Shown piece by piece: positions 24,625 through 34,359 of a DNA stretch of 64,000 bases (position 1 is the first letter of the stretch; every line of letters begins with the position of its first letter). This stretch comes from Kribbella capetownensis. GTDB taxonomy: Bacteria; Actinomycetota; Actinomycetes; Propionibacteriales; Kribbellaceae. The stretch spans positions 248,001 to 312,000 of the forward strand of contig NZ_SJKD01000002.1 in NCBI RefSeq assembly GCF_004331485.1, in the 5' to 3' direction. Under the pieces are notes generated by a model. That model was not told where the DNA came from. It made no database searches and saw nothing but the letters and a program-made list of their open reading frames with translations. The position numbers and the translations under genes are program-made.

Positions 24625-25236
24625 ATGAACTACTTCATCCCGCAGTGGGAGGAGCGCACGTCGTACGGCATGCGCCGGATCGACCCCTACACGAAGCTGT
24701 TCGAGGACCGCATCATCTTCCTCGGTACGCCGATCACGGACGAGATCGCGAACGCCGTGATGGCGCAGCTGCTGTGTCTGCAGTCGATGGACTCCGACCG
24801 CGACATCAGCATCTACATCAACTCCCCGGGTGGGTCGTTCACCGCGCTGACCGCGATCTACGACACCGTCCGCTACATCAAGCCGGACGTCCAGACGGTG
24901 TGCCTGGGCCAGGCGGCCTCGGCCGCCGCCGTGCTGCTCGCGGCCGGTACGCCGGGCAAGCGGCTGGCGCTGCCGAACAGCCGGATCATCATCCACCAGC
25001 CGGCCACCGAGGGCACCTACGGGCAGTCCAGTGACATCGAGATCCAGGCGAACGAGATCCTCCGGCTGCGCTCGCTGCTGGAGAAGATGATCGCCGACGC
25101 CAGCGGCAAGCCGCTGGAGGAGGTCTCGCGTGACATCGAGCGGGACAAGTTCCTGACCGCTCAGCAGGCGATCGAGTACGGCCTGATCGACGACGTGCTG
25201 CAGACCCTCAAGACCCCGGTTCCGGCCGGCGTCTGA
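24625..25236 (+). CDS. clpP2: ATP-dependent Clp protease proteolytic subunit 2
   Basis: 203 residues. Catalytic Ser99 lies in GQAASAAAVLL and His124 in IIIHQPATEG; the [24 protein letters not shown] segment is the ClpP core. It forms the second ring type of the mixed ClpP1P2 protease. ATG 24625 follows AAGGACG. The N-terminus MNYFIPQWEERTSYG is typical of ClpP2. It is presumably co-transcribed with clpP1. Confidence 0.97.
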   Translation: MNYFIPQWEERTSYGMRRIDPYTKLFEDRIIFLGTPITDEIANAVMAQLLCLQSMDSDRDISIYINSPGGSFTALTAIYDTVRYIKPDVQTVCLGQAASAAAVLLAAGTPGKRLALPNSRIIIHQPATEGTYGQSSDIEIQANEILRLRSLLEKMIADASGKPLEEVSRDIERDKFLTAQQAIEYGLIDDVLQTLKTPVPAGV

Positions 25237-25300
25237 GCGTCTCAGTCAGGTCTGACCCGGTTCGACGGTGCTGACACGAGGGCTGTCAAGAGCGGAGCGC

Positions 25301-25317
25301 GTTCGCCAGCGGCGTAG
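25301..25317. promoter_or_regulatory. ClgR-like box upstream of clpX
   Basis: GTTCGCCAGCGGCGTAG fits the CGC-N5-GCG core of the ClgR consensus with two mismatches. It lies in the 225-base gap before clpX; TACCGT at 25361-25366 is a possible -10 element. The gap holds no gene. The match is weaker than at clpP1. Confidence 0.3.
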
Positions 25318-25461
25318 TCACAACGCGGCGGCGGGCGCGGCTTTTGGGCCATCGGCGCGGTACCGTCGAATCGGGCTCCGGGGCGCCACACGGCCCCCGG
25401 CCCGAGCGGCCTACGCCCCCTTGGCCCACGGTTCGACTGCTCAGAGAAGGGATCTGTCCCG

Positions 25462-26757
25462 GTGGCACGCATAGGTGACGGCGGCGATCTGCTGAAATGC
25501 TCTTTCTGCGGGAAGAGTCAGAAGCAGGTCAAGAAGCTCATCGCCGGTCCCGGCGTCTACATCTGCGACGAATGCATCGATCTCTGCAACGAGATCATCG
25601 AGGAGGAGCTGAACGAGGGCTCCGAGGTCGGACTCACCGAGCTGCCCAAGCCGCGCGAGATCTACGACTTCCTCAACGCGTACGTCGTCGGACAGGACGT
25701 GGCCAAGAAGGCACTCGCGGTGGCGGTCTACAACCACTACAAGCGGGTCCGTGACGGTCAAGGCAGCTCCAGCGCCGGCCGGCACGCAAAGGACGAAGCG
25801 GTCGAGCTGGCCAAGTCCAACATCCTGCTGATCGGCCCGACCGGCTGCGGCAAGACCTACCTCGCCCAGACGCTGGCCCGGATGCTGAACGTTCCGTTCG
25901 CGATCGCCGACGCCACCGCCTTGACCGAGGCCGGGTACGTCGGTGAGGACGTCGAGAACATCCTGCTCAAGCTGATCCAGGCGGCCGACTACGACGTCAA
26001 GAAGGCCGAGACCGGGATCATCTACATCGACGAGGTCGACAAGATCGCCCGCAAGAGTGAGAACCCGTCGATCACCCGCGATGTCTCCGGCGAGGGCGTG
26101 CAGCAGGCCCTGCTGAAGATCCTGGAAGGTACGACGGCCTCGGTGCCACCGCAGGGTGGCCGCAAGCACCCGCACCAGGAGTTCATCCAGATCGACACCA
26201 CCAACGTGCTGTTCATCGTCGGCGGCGCGTTCGCCGGCCTCGACCACATGGTGGAGCAGCGGGTCGGCAAGAAGACGCTCGGCTTCAACACCTCGCGCGA
26301 GCCGGAGAAGCCCAAGGAGCTCGGCGGGTACGCCGACGTGATGCCGGAGGATCTGCTCAAGTTCGGGCTGATCCCCGAGTTCATCGGCCGGCTCCCGGTG
26401 ATCACCACGGTGTCGCCGCTGGACCGCGAGGCGCTGATCAAGATCCTGTCCGAGCCGAAGAACGCGTTGGTCAAGCAGTACCGGCGGCTGTTCGAGATCG
26501 ACAACGTCGAGCTGGAGTTCAGCGACGACGCGGTCGAGGCGATCGCTGACCAGGCGCTGCTGCGCGGCACCGGCGCCCGCGGCCTGCGGGCGATCATGGA
26601 AGAGGTTCTCCTCAACGTGATGTACGAGGTGCCCAGCCGCGAGGACGTCGCCAAGGTCGTCGTCACCGGCGAGGTCGTCCTGGAGAACGTGAACCCCACG
26701 CTGATCCCGCGCGACCAGATCGAGCGCAAGCGCGAACGGCGCGAGAAGACCGCTTAG
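25462..26757 (+). CDS. clpX: ClpX ATPase, unfoldase of ClpXP
   Basis: 431 residues. The N-terminal C4 zinc-binding domain carries CSFC (13-16) and CDEC (near 36-39). Walker A GPTGCGKT lies near 127, Walker [11 protein letters not shown] near 190, and the ClpX-specific IGF-like loop reads LGFNTS. It recognises tagged substrates, unfolds them and threads them into ClpP1P2. GTG 25462 follows AGAAGGG. Its 225-base upstream gap suggests its own promoter. A strong terminator follows at 26767. Confidence 0.98.
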   Translation: MARIGDGGDLLKCSFCGKSQKQVKKLIAGPGVYICDECIDLCNEIIEEELNEGSEVGLTELPKPREIYDFLNAYVVGQDVAKKALAVAVYNHYKRVRDGQGSSSAGRHAKDEAVELAKSNILLIGPTGCGKTYLAQTLARMLNVPFAIADATALTEAGYVGEDVENILLKLIQAADYDVKKAETGIIYIDEVDKIARKSENPSITRDVSGEGVQQALLKILEGTTASVPPQGGRKHPHQEFIQIDTTNVLFIVGGAFAGLDHMVEQRVGKKTLGFNTSREPEKPKELGGYADVMPEDLLKFGLIPEFIGRLPVITTVSPLDREALIKILSEPKNALVKQYRRLFEIDNVELEFSDDAVEAIADQALLRGTGARGLRAIMEEVLLNVMYEVPSREDVAKVVVTGEVVLENVNPTLIPRDQIERKRERREKTA

Positions 26758-26766
26758 CCCACGTCT

Positions 26767-26817
26767 CGACAAGGAGGCCGGAGCCCGCTGTACGGCGGGA
26801 CTCCGGCCTCCTTGTCG
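26767..26817. terminator. Bidirectional terminator between clpX and the aminotransferase gene
   Basis: A 17-bp perfect stem, CGACAAGGAGGCCGGAG against CTCCGGCCTCCTTGTCG, with an inner CCCGC/GCGGG extension. It lies 9 bases after clpX and 3 bases after the end of the convergent aminotransferase gene, so it can stop transcription from both sides. Confidence 0.9.
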
Positions 26818-26820
26818 TGA

Positions 26821-28128
26821 CTACAGGGAGCGCAGTACGTCGTCTGCCGCCTGGATGGTTTCGTCGATCTGCTCGTCGGTGTGCTCGGTGGACAGGAACC
26901 ACAGCCCGCGCGGAACGATGTTGATCCCCGCCGCGTACAGCCCGGCGTGGAACCTGGCCATCGCAGCCCGGTCGCAGGCCGCGAACGACCGGTAGTCCGT
27001 CACCGCAGCCTGGTCGGTCAAGTACGTCTGGAACACCGGCCCCGGTCCATCCACAAGCATCGGTACGCCGTGCCGCTCAGCGGACTCCCTCAGGCCGGCC
27101 ATCAGCCGCTGGCCCGCGGCGGCCAGCGGCGGGTAGACGGTGTCGCGGTGCTCGTCGAGATGACGCAGTACGGCGTCTGCTGCGGCCATCGCGACCGGGT
27201 GCGAGTTGAAGGTGCCGGCGTGGGCCACGGTCCCGTCGGCGATCGAGCCCATCACCTCACGGGTTCCGACCAGCGCCGAGACCTGCATGCCACCGGCCAT
27301 CGCCTTGCCGAAGGCAGACAGATCGGGGACGACGCCGAGTAGTTCCTGCGCTCCGCCCGGGGCGACCCGGAAGCCGGAGATGATCTCGTCGAAGATCAGC
27401 AGCGCACCATGCTTGCGGGTCAGCTCGCGGAGTCCCTCGAGGTAGCCGGGCTGCGGGGTGATGCAGCCGGTGTTGCACAGCAGCGGCTCGAGAATGACCG
27501 CCGCGATCTCGTTGCCGTTGCCGGCGAAGACTTCTTCGACAGCGGGCAGATCGTTGTACGGCAGGACGATCAGGTCTTCCGCGCCGTTGCGGGGCTGGCC
27601 CGCAGTACCGCCGACGGCCGCGGGGTGCTGTGCGTCGCCGGCCAGGGCCAGGTCGGGGTGGACGCTGTACAGGACGGGGTCGAGCCAGCCGTGGTAGTTG
27701 CCCTCGAACTTCACGATCTTCGGCCGGCCGGTGTGGCCGCGAGCCAGCCGGATCGCGCCGTGCACAGCCTCCGACCCCACGCTGTTGAAGCGCACCAGCT
27801 CCGCGGACGGGACCATCGCGCACAGGCGCTCGGCGACGACCGCTTCCAGCTCGTGCTGGGCGGCGTATGCGACGCCGCGGCTGACCTGGGCGGAGACCGC
27901 CTCGGCGACCAGCGGGGCGGCGTGGCCGAGCAGGTTGGGGCCTTGCCCGAGCACGTAGTCGACGTACCGGTTGCCGTCCACGTCCCAGAGCTCGGCGCCG
28001 CGGGCGTGGTCAACGAACAGCGGCTGGTCGGCGCGCCGGGCGTCACTGGACACGCCGCCGGCGATCACCTGGCGGGCGCGCTCGTACAGGCGCTCGGTGC
28101 GTTCGTAGCCTCGGGCAACGGTCTGCAC
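26821..28128 (-). CDS. Class III aminotransferase, glutamate-1-semialdehyde aminomutase-like
   Basis: About 435 residues of the PLP-dependent HemL/GSA aminomutase group. NYHGWLDPVLY, LIFDEIISGFR (the Asp that binds the PLP nitrogen) and SAFGKAMAGG (the PLP lysine) are conserved. It lies at the end of a carbohydrate operon, not near heme genes, so it is probably a transaminase for an amino sugar- or amino acid-like intermediate. GTG 28128 is chosen because GGAGG lies 5 bases before it; an in-frame TTG at 28140 would overlap that site. It starts 24 bases after the regulator gene stops. Confidence 0.87.
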   Translation of the reverse strand: MQTVARGYERTERLYERARQVIAGGVSSDARRADQPLFVDHARGAELWDVDGNRYVDYVLGQGPNLLGHAAPLVAEAVSAQVSRGVAYAAQHELEAVVAERLCAMVPSAELVRFNSVGSEAVHGAIRLARGHTGRPKIVKFEGNYHGWLDPVLYSVHPDLALAGDAQHPAAVGGTAGQPRNGAEDLIVLPYNDLPAVEEVFAGNGNEIAAVILEPLLCNTGCITPQPGYLEGLRELTRKHGALLIFDEIISGFRVAPGGAQELLGVVPDLSAFGKAMAGGMQVSALVGTREVMGSIADGTVAHAGTFNSHPVAMAAADAVLRHLDEHRDTVYPPLAAAGQRLMAGLRESAERHGVPMLVDGPGPVFQTYLTDQAAVTDYRSFAACDRAAMARFHAGLYAAGINIVPRGLWFLSTEHTDEQIDETIQAADDVLRSL

Positions 28129-28152
28129 AACATCCTCCAAAAGGGGGGCGGA

Positions 28153-29520
28153 TCAGTCGAGTTTCTCGGTGAGCAGCCGGAACTGCTGGCGGGGACGGCC
28201 GCCGCCGGTCGAACGGGCCGGCGGCACCGGCCAGGCCAAGCCGGCCTCGACCAGCTCCTTCAGCATCCGGCGGCCGGTCCGCGGTGTGACCTGCATGATG
28301 TCCGCGACGCTCTCGACGTCGACGACCACCTGCTGGCCGGCCACCGGTGTGGTCGCGGCAGCGATCGAGGTGACGATCTCGAGCGCGCGCGGATCGATCG
28401 ACGGCGTACTGTCCTGCGGCGCGGTCTCGGTGACCGCCGGACCCGGCGCGAGATCGGTCCGCACATTCGCGTCGTCGAGGTACACCGCGACCTTGCCGCC
28501 GGCGTTGACCGAGTCCTCGACCGCCATCAACGCGTTGGCCTCGGCAGCTCGCGCCGTCTGTCCCGCACCGGCACCAACGGCAACAGGTACGCCGAGCTGC
28601 GCCGTCAGCGCACTCAGGAATGGAGCGACGGTGAACTGCTCGGTCAGCCGGACCAACGCACCGTGGGTCGTGGTGACGAGGAACAGCGTGTCCGACCGGC
28701 GCGCCACCGACGCGCCGACCTGACGTGCCTCCGACAGCAGCTTCTGGTGCGTCAGCAGCGCGAGCTCCTGTTGCCAGTAGTCACCCGACTCGGCGCGAGA
28801 CGTGCCGGTCGGGATCAGCTGGACGGCGATCATCGCGAGTTGGTGTGCGCCCATCCGGGTGCCCTGCCCGAGCAGCACCGCGGTCTCCAGGGCGTCCCGC
28901 ACGCTTGCTCGTGTCGGGGCGACCCGCAGCACCGGGATGCCTTGGGTCCGCAACTCGCGCTCGACCGCCAGGATCGTGGTCAGTGCGACTGTGGTGTGTT
29001 GCTGCTCCCACTTCTCCCGGTGGAAGGCGGCGAATCCCGCGACCGACTCTGGTCCCTCGTACGGGATGTCGTAGACCTTGGCGGTGTCGAGGCCGATCTC
29101 GCCGTACGCCTCCTCGACGTCGGCTGCGGACAGCGAGTCGATGCTCACCCGGCTGAGGTCGACGCCCTCGATCGTCAGTGACGCCCGGAGCAGAGCGGCG
29201 TACAGCGCGGCGCCAGTCAGGGGGAGGTGCGTCGACGGGACCGTCAGCCAGTGCCCGTCGGTGGCCAGGTCGAACACCCACGGCCCAGGGAACACGGCCG
29301 AGTCGATCCGGTCTCGCAGTCGCAGGTAACGCTCCTCGGCCTCACCGGGGTCGTCGTACCCGCCGGGGACGAACCGGACCCGGTTCTGCGGCCGCAGGGC
29401 GACGTCGATCGCCACCTCGGACATCATCCGCACCAGCTTGCGCGGGCCGAAGAGCCCGACGGTCACCGCGGGCAGGCGATCACCGTTCGCCGGCTCTGCC
29501 GCTCTGACTTCCTCACTCAT
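28153..29520 (-). CDS. Transcriptional regulator with cyclase-like and winged-helix domains
   Basis: 455 residues. The N-terminal third is alpha/beta (VTVGLFGPRKLVRMMSEVA). The middle, with PVAVGAGAGQTARAAEANALMAVED, resembles a GGDEF/GTP-cyclohydrolase-III palm fold, including the conserved G-x-G-x-x-x-x-A-x-x-A pattern, but without visible catalytic acidic residues. The C-terminal 70 residues look like a winged helix (VESVADIMQVTPRTGRRMLKELVEAGL). It probably senses an intermediate and controls this locus. The start is ATG 29520; the gene overlaps the preceding amidohydrolase stop by 8 bases. The family is unfamiliar to me, so the function is tentative. Confidence 0.65.
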   Translation of the reverse strand: MSEEVRAAEPANGDRLPAVTVGLFGPRKLVRMMSEVAIDVALRPQNRVRFVPGGYDDPGEAEERYLRLRDRIDSAVFPGPWVFDLATDGHWLTVPSTHLPLTGAALYAALLRASLTIEGVDLSRVSIDSLSAADVEEAYGEIGLDTAKVYDIPYEGPESVAGFAAFHREKWEQQHTTVALTTILAVERELRTQGIPVLRVAPTRASVRDALETAVLLGQGTRMGAHQLAMIAVQLIPTGTSRAESGDYWQQELALLTHQKLLSEARQVGASVARRSDTLFLVTTTHGALVRLTEQFTVAPFLSALTAQLGVPVAVGAGAGQTARAAEANALMAVEDSVNAGGKVAVYLDDANVRTDLAPGPAVTETAPQDSTPSIDPRALEIVTSIAAATTPVAGQQVVVDVESVADIMQVTPRTGRRMLKELVEAGLAWPVPPARSTGGGRPRQQFRLLTEKLD

Positions 29521-30316
29521 CGACGTCCTCTCCCGTCCCTCCCGGCAGCGGGCGCCACCGGAACAGTCTGCGGGCATTCCCGCTGAGAACATCTTGGCGT
29601 TGACCGTCCGTCAGTGGGGCGCACACCACCCGGCCGAGCGACATCCGCTGGTCGATGAAGGGAAAGTCGGAGCCGAACAGGACCCGCCGGCTACCGACCC
29701 GATCGATCATTTCCTGGATCAGCGGGCCCGTCATCTGCGAACCGCACACCTCCAGCCAGAGCGATTCGTACCGGGCCGCGGCCTCGATCGCCTCGTCCAC
29801 CCCGGCCGGCGTGATGCCCGCGTGCCCGAGGATGATCGGCGCCCGCGGGTACTTCGCCGCGACCGCCTCGAAGAGCGATGGAGCGTCGTACGCCGATCGA
29901 TGCTCGGAATGACTGAGCACCGGGCAACCGGTCTCCTCGGCGAACGCCCACACGGCGGCGTATCGGGCGCCGGTGACCGGGTACTTGTGCAGGGACGGAT
30001 GCACCTTGATGCCGACGAACCGCTCGTCGGCGGCGAGCCGCTCGAGCTCGCGCTCCGGGTCCTGCCACGGGTTGATGACCGCGTACGCCGCGATCCGGCC
30101 CGGGTGGGCGTCGACAGCGGCGAGGGAGTGGCTGTTGCCGAGGTGCGCGTCCTGCTGGATCGCACGGTTCGCGGCGACCACGGTGACCTCGGTCCCGGTC
30201 CGGTCCATCACCGACACCATCGTCGCGGCGTCGGGATCGGGGATGTAGAACAGCGAGTACGGCCCCAGGTGCGCGTGGACGTCGACGACCCGGTGCTGCG
30301 GCTGGCGTCCGATCAT
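29513..30316 (-). CDS. Amidohydrolase (Amidohydro_2 TIM barrel)
   Basis: 267 residues, a compact TIM-barrel metal hydrolase/decarboxylase. VVDVHAHLG near the N-terminus is the metal-binding HxH; VLSHSEH, ILGHAG and VLFGSDFPF give the later histidines and the catalytic Asp. Members act on lactones, amides or aromatic and keto acids. The start overlaps the previous gene in ATGA (30313-30316) and the stop overlaps the regulator, so it is tightly coupled. The substrate is probably a ring-opened or acidic sugar product; this is inference. Confidence 0.88.
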   Translation of the reverse strand: MIGRQPQHRVVDVHAHLGPYSLFYIPDPDAATMVSVMDRTGTEVTVVAANRAIQQDAHLGNSHSLAAVDAHPGRIAAYAVINPWQDPERELERLAADERFVGIKVHPSLHKYPVTGARYAAVWAFAEETGCPVLSHSEHRSAYDAPSLFEAVAAKYPRAPIILGHAGITPAGVDEAIEAAARYESLWLEVCGSQMTGPLIQEMIDRVGSRRVLFGSDFPFIDQRMSLGRVVCAPLTDGQRQDVLSGNARRLFRWRPLPGGTGEDVDE

Positions 30317-31074
30317 GAGAGTCCTCCCGCCGCGAACAACCGCTGTGCGTTACCTGCACCGATTCGGGTGACCGTCTCGTCGTCGAGCCCGGACCACGCG
30401 AGGCGAACGATGCTCTCGCCCGGATCACGCACTCCGAGGCCGGTTGCGAACAGGAGCCGATCGCTCAACCCTTCCGCAGCGAGCCACTCCACGGCTTGAT
30501 GCGCGGCGAAGTCGACGAGATCGACCGAGAGGTTGTCGTGGTCGCGCAGCGCCGACCACAGCCTGCGCAACTGGCGATAGCCGAGATTCGACAAGACGAT
30601 CGGCAGCATCGGAAAGCGAGTCGCGATCGTGTCCAGGTCCGTCCAGCCGATCTCCGCGGCGTCGACGCAGAGCGGCAGTCCGCCGCCCTCGAGTGCTGCA
30701 TAGAGATCCAGCAAGGCATCTGGTGCGTACCCGTGCGAATGAGGATGGATCCGGAACGCCGCGACGCCTTCGGCCAGTGCCTGAGCGACCAGCTTGTCGA
30801 GCGAGTCCAGCTCGCCCGGTGTGGTGGGAACGGCGGTCCAGCAGGCCAACACACCACGGTCGGAGAGGCTGTTGGCCACCGCGGTCGCCTCGGCGTTGCC
30901 GCCCAGCGGGTCATGCAGCCAAGACGCCATCGCGCTGACCAGAGCGCCTGACATCGCGTAGGTGTCGAGGTGAGCGGCGATCGCGTCGCGGTCGGTGGAC
31001 GGCACCAGGGACGACGGGTGCGCACCGGTCACGATGCGCGCGTCGAACCATCCGGTGGTGGCATCGTCAGTCAT
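30313..31074 (-). CDS. Amidohydrolase-like TIM-barrel protein
   Basis: 253 residues, a second amidohydrolase-2-type barrel. Compared with its neighbour it lacks the N-terminal HxH (the strand reads WFDARIVTGAHPSS) but keeps AFRIHPHSHGYAP, and the position of the usual catalytic DFP is LLFATGLGVRDPG, so it may be inactive or use other ligands. It probably forms a pair with the adjacent barrel. ATG 31074 overlaps the lyase stop by 8 bases. An earlier in-frame start at 31185 lies inside the lyase gene and is rejected. Confidence 0.72.
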   Translation of the reverse strand: MTDDATTGWFDARIVTGAHPSSLVPSTDRDAIAAHLDTYAMSGALVSAMASWLHDPLGGNAEATAVANSLSDRGVLACWTAVPTTPGELDSLDKLVAQALAEGVAAFRIHPHSHGYAPDALLDLYAALEGGGLPLCVDAAEIGWTDLDTIATRFPMLPIVLSNLGYRQLRRLWSALRDHDNLSVDLVDFAAHQAVEWLAAEGLSDRLLFATGLGVRDPGESIVRLAWSGLDDETVTRIGAGNAQRLFAAGGLS

Positions 31075-33250
31075 GGCGAGCCCCATCGACCGTCCAGCGC
31101 CCGGCGTACGGCAGGGTGAGGTGCGCCCAGCCGTCGCCATCGCTCTCCGCGGTGACGAGTACGCCGTCGAGGCGAACGTCACCAAGCGGCCGGATCCACA
31201 GCCCGCAACGCCCGGAGCAGGTCACCTCGAGGCTCAGGACCCCGTCGACGACTGTTGCCGAGACGTCCACGTCTTCGGAGGTGCGCAGCAGGTCAAGGAG
31301 CCCGCGAGTCCGCCAACCAGTTGCCCAGGACAACCTTCCGGACGTGGTCCGGACCCAGGTCGACGCGCTCACCCGGTCGACGATGTCACCGTGGTCGATC
31401 GTCAACTCTTCGTCGTCACCGGTGACCGCGACCTCCGGCACCTGCGCTCCCGCATGCGGGAGGAGAACCGTGGTGAACATCCCGCTGTCGCGCGTCAGCC
31501 CGAGCGAGTAGAGCGGCCCGTACTCCGCGACCTGCTTGTCGACGAGCGGACGCCGGGCGACCCCCTCAGACGTCTCGACCGTCGTGGTCGAGGGATCGCC
31601 AGCCTCGATCAGAAGCAACCCCGGTCCCTCCGCGGCAGAAGCGTCGTACGCGAGGGGACCGACCTGCTGCCACGGGCTGAGGGTGTGCCAGTGGGCGCGG
31701 AAGGTGTGCTCCCCGGCGGCGCTGTGGTCGGAGACGACCAGGACGGCAGGCTCCTCGCGGACCATCGCGATGGTCCGCGACTGCGGTACGACGTTGCCGT
31801 GGTGGTGTCCGGAGAAGACCGCGACCTGCCCGGTGTCGACCAGCGGATCGACCTGTACGCCGCGATCCGTGCTCAGCTCCTGGTCGTCGACAAGCACGGT
31901 GTTGTGACCCCGACCGGACTGGTACCAGGTCAGGTAGTCCGGATCGTCATAGCTCGGCGGACCACCGGCCTCCCACAGCAGCGGCCGCTGCCAGCCCTCC
32001 AGCACCAGGTCGAGCACGGCGCGGTGCGAGTGCGACTCGAGCTCGTGCTCGATGTGCGGTCCGTAGTTGATCACGGCCCGCAGATCGTCGCTGCGCAGGA
32101 TCACATAGCCGGTGTCGGCCAGCACGGTGTGCTGCGGTAGAGCTGGCACCACCGCTTCCCGTGCAGTGGCGACCGCGTCCAGCCAGCGCTGCTGCCTGTC
32201 CGCGTCGTCCCAAGCCGGTAGCGCCGCCGCCTCGACCGCGAAGTCCTCAGCAGACAGCCACTGTGCGGCGATCCGCGCCAGCACTGGGTTGTCGAGCACG
32301 TAGCTGCCACGCAGCAATGACGTGGCCGGCCACTCGATGCCGCTGTCCTGCAGATGTGGGATCCAGCCGCCGGGGGAGACCAGCTCGCACAACCACTGGT
32401 GCATGGCGGCAACCTTCGGGTGCGCCGCCACCTCCGCGTCGAGCAGAGCCGCCGTCTGCAGAGCGGTCAGGCACATCTTGTGATAGCCGGGGGAGCGCTC
32501 GTAGTGGCCGCCGTCTCCGTAGACATCCAGCAGCAGATGTTCGTCGATGCGCTCACGCGCCCGCTCCGCCCAACTCCTGGCCTCAACCAGATCGGGCAGA
32601 ACGACGCTGATGTGCAGCAGCTCAGTCGCACACACCAGTTGCCAGTTCCCATGGCGGAAGACGTCATGCTCGTCGTACGCCCAGCGGGCTCCACCGACCA
32701 GCGTGGCGACGAGACTGGCCCAAGCACGGTCGGACAGCGGGGAGTCGGTCAGAACCTCCAGCGTGGGCAGGAGATTCCGGCAGCGCGCCCACGTGCCGAG
32801 CGAGTACCAGATGACATCGAGACCCGGCCACTCGCCGGTCACCGAGTCACGCTGCTCGACCCAGTCCTCGAGGTGCTGCTCGAACGCGCGCAGATATCGG
32901 TCGTCGCCGGTCAACCTCCACGCCTGGACACCGGGTGACAGCCAGCCCAGGTAGTGGAAGCCATACCGCTGTGACCGCCCGCGCTCGCGCCCGGTCACCT
33001 CCACTCCGGTCAGCAGCGGAGCGGCCGCGGTGAGTACGTCGTCCGCCGCGGAGGTGGAGCGGATCGCGTTGGTCCACTCCCGCAGCGGCCAAGCCGGCCG
33101 CCGGAGCCTGCCCGCGACGAAGGCACGCAGCGCACCGACGTCCTGGACGCCAGGTGGGGAGCCGAACGCCTTGATCAGGTCGTCGGTCCCGATCCGGTTG
33201 ATCCGGCCGTCGATGTGCCGTGGCTTCTCGGGGCCTGTGGTGGCGTTCAT
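31067..33250 (-). CDS. Heparinase II/III-family polysaccharide lyase
   Basis: 727 residues. The N-terminal half is an alpha/alpha toroid (ending near GHYERSPGYHKMCLTALQTA, a heparinase-type Tyr/His site) and the C-terminal half beta-sandwich-like (HSHRAVLDLVLEGWQRPLLWEAGG, RGHNTVLVDDQE), the family pattern. Such enzymes cut uronic-acid glycans by beta-elimination. There is no signal peptide, so it should act in the cytoplasm on imported oligosaccharides. Its start overlaps the oxidoreductase stop in ATGA (33247-33250). Substrate candidates are heparin-, hyaluronan- or alginate-like glycans; the sequence does not decide. Confidence 0.85.
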   Translation of the reverse strand: MNATTGPEKPRHIDGRINRIGTDDLIKAFGSPPGVQDVGALRAFVAGRLRRPAWPLREWTNAIRSTSAADDVLTAAAPLLTGVEVTGRERGRSQRYGFHYLGWLSPGVQAWRLTGDDRYLRAFEQHLEDWVEQRDSVTGEWPGLDVIWYSLGTWARCRNLLPTLEVLTDSPLSDRAWASLVATLVGGARWAYDEHDVFRHGNWQLVCATELLHISVVLPDLVEARSWAERARERIDEHLLLDVYGDGGHYERSPGYHKMCLTALQTAALLDAEVAAHPKVAAMHQWLCELVSPGGWIPHLQDSGIEWPATSLLRGSYVLDNPVLARIAAQWLSAEDFAVEAAALPAWDDADRQQRWLDAVATAREAVVPALPQHTVLADTGYVILRSDDLRAVINYGPHIEHELESHSHRAVLDLVLEGWQRPLLWEAGGPPSYDDPDYLTWYQSGRGHNTVLVDDQELSTDRGVQVDPLVDTGQVAVFSGHHHGNVVPQSRTIAMVREEPAVLVVSDHSAAGEHTFRAHWHTLSPWQQVGPLAYDASAAEGPGLLLIEAGDPSTTTVETSEGVARRPLVDKQVAEYGPLYSLGLTRDSGMFTTVLLPHAGAQVPEVAVTGDDEELTIDHGDIVDRVSASTWVRTTSGRLSWATGWRTRGLLDLLRTSEDVDVSATVVDGVLSLEVTCSGRCGLWIRPLGDVRLDGVLVTAESDGDGWAHLTLPYAGRWTVDGARHD

Positions 33251-34302
33251 GCGTTCCCTGGGTCAGCGAGCATCGAGACGTCGACCGGCTGCCGGGTCTC
33301 GATCGAGGTGTGCGCGGCCTCCAGTACGGCGGTCACGTTCCGGCTGCTCTCGATGGTGATCAGCGGCTGCTGGCCGGTGCGGCAGCAGGTGACCCAGTGC
33401 GCGATCGCGTCGGCGTACGCGCCGGCCGGGATACCGTGCATCACCCGTTGCAGCATGTTCCTCGGGTAGCTGTAGCTGTCCGGACGGGCCACGACGACGC
33501 TCTCCTTCTGCCGGTCCAGTTGGACCACGCCGCCGTCGGCGACGACGGTGACGTAGGAGTCGACCACGGTCGGGAAGGTGTTCGGGTAGATCCACGCCGA
33601 CTCGAACGTCGCCACCGCTCCGCGCGAGTACTCGGCCTGGATCTGGATCGCGTCCGGGGTGTTGATGCCGAGCGACCGGAGCTTGCCCCACCGGGCGGTC
33701 GCGTAGACGCGGCGGACCTGGTCGCGCAGCAGCCACGAGACGAGGTCGATGTCGTGGCTGGACAGGAACCAGGCGCAGGTCGTCCGGTCGGCCCAGGACA
33801 GCATCTCGGTCGGGACGAAGATCGTGTCGTCCTTGCGGGCGTAGGCGACCGCTCCGTCACCGAGATCCGCGAGCAGGTCGTAGGCCTGCGCGTAGGCGGG
33901 CACCCAGCGGTGGTTGAACAGGCACATCGCGACCACACCGCTCTCGCGGATCGCCTTCACCGCCGCGTCCGCCTCGGCGACGGACGTGGTCAGCGGCTTC
34001 TCGACCAGGATGTGCTTCCCGGCCTCGGCGGCCCGGACCATCATCTCGCCGTGCAGATGATCCGGCGTGGTCAGGACGACCGCATCCACCGACTTGTCGG
34101 CCAGCACGGCCTCCAGGTCGGAGTGGATCGCCGGCCGCGGTGCACCGCGCCCCTCGATCTCGTCGGCCAGCCGCTCGGCGGAGTCCGCCGAACGACTGGT
34201 CACCGCGGTGACCTCGACCTCCGGCAGCCCGGACAGGGACAAGGCATTGCCCCGCCCCATGATCCCGGCGCCGACGATCCCGATCCGCACCCCGTTGCTC
34301 AC
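33247..34302 (-). CDS. Gfo/Idh/MocA family oxidoreductase
   Basis: 351 residues. The N-terminal Rossmann fold has GIVGAGIMGRGNA, and VEKPLTTS is the conserved EKP motif of the family; the C-terminal domain carries the dimer sheet. These enzymes oxidise or reduce sugars, inositols or their 3-keto derivatives with NAD(P). The start is GTG 34302 (a TTG at 34305 is also open), with AAAGGTCGG upstream. It lies 57 bases after the binding-protein gene. It probably supplies an oxidation step for the imported sugar. Confidence 0.92.
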   Translation of the reverse strand: MSNGVRIGIVGAGIMGRGNALSLSGLPEVEVTAVTSRSADSAERLADEIEGRGAPRPAIHSDLEAVLADKSVDAVVLTTPDHLHGEMMVRAAEAGKHILVEKPLTTSVAEADAAVKAIRESGVVAMCLFNHRWVPAYAQAYDLLADLGDGAVAYARKDDTIFVPTEMLSWADRTTCAWFLSSHDIDLVSWLLRDQVRRVYATARWGKLRSLGINTPDAIQIQAEYSRGAVATFESAWIYPNTFPTVVDSYVTVVADGGVVQLDRQKESVVVARPDSYSYPRNMLQRVMHGIPAGAYADAIAHWVTCCRTGQQPLITIESSRNVTAVLEAAHTSIETRQPVDVSMLADPGNA

Positions 34303-34359
34303 CAACCCACCGACCTTTCGATTCTGCGGCTCACTGGTTTGTCCGGCCCGAGCGTCAAC

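Noticed and set aside
26821..28128. hemL of heme synthesis
   Set aside because: The context is a sugar operon with no heme genes; family resemblance alone does not establish the heme role.
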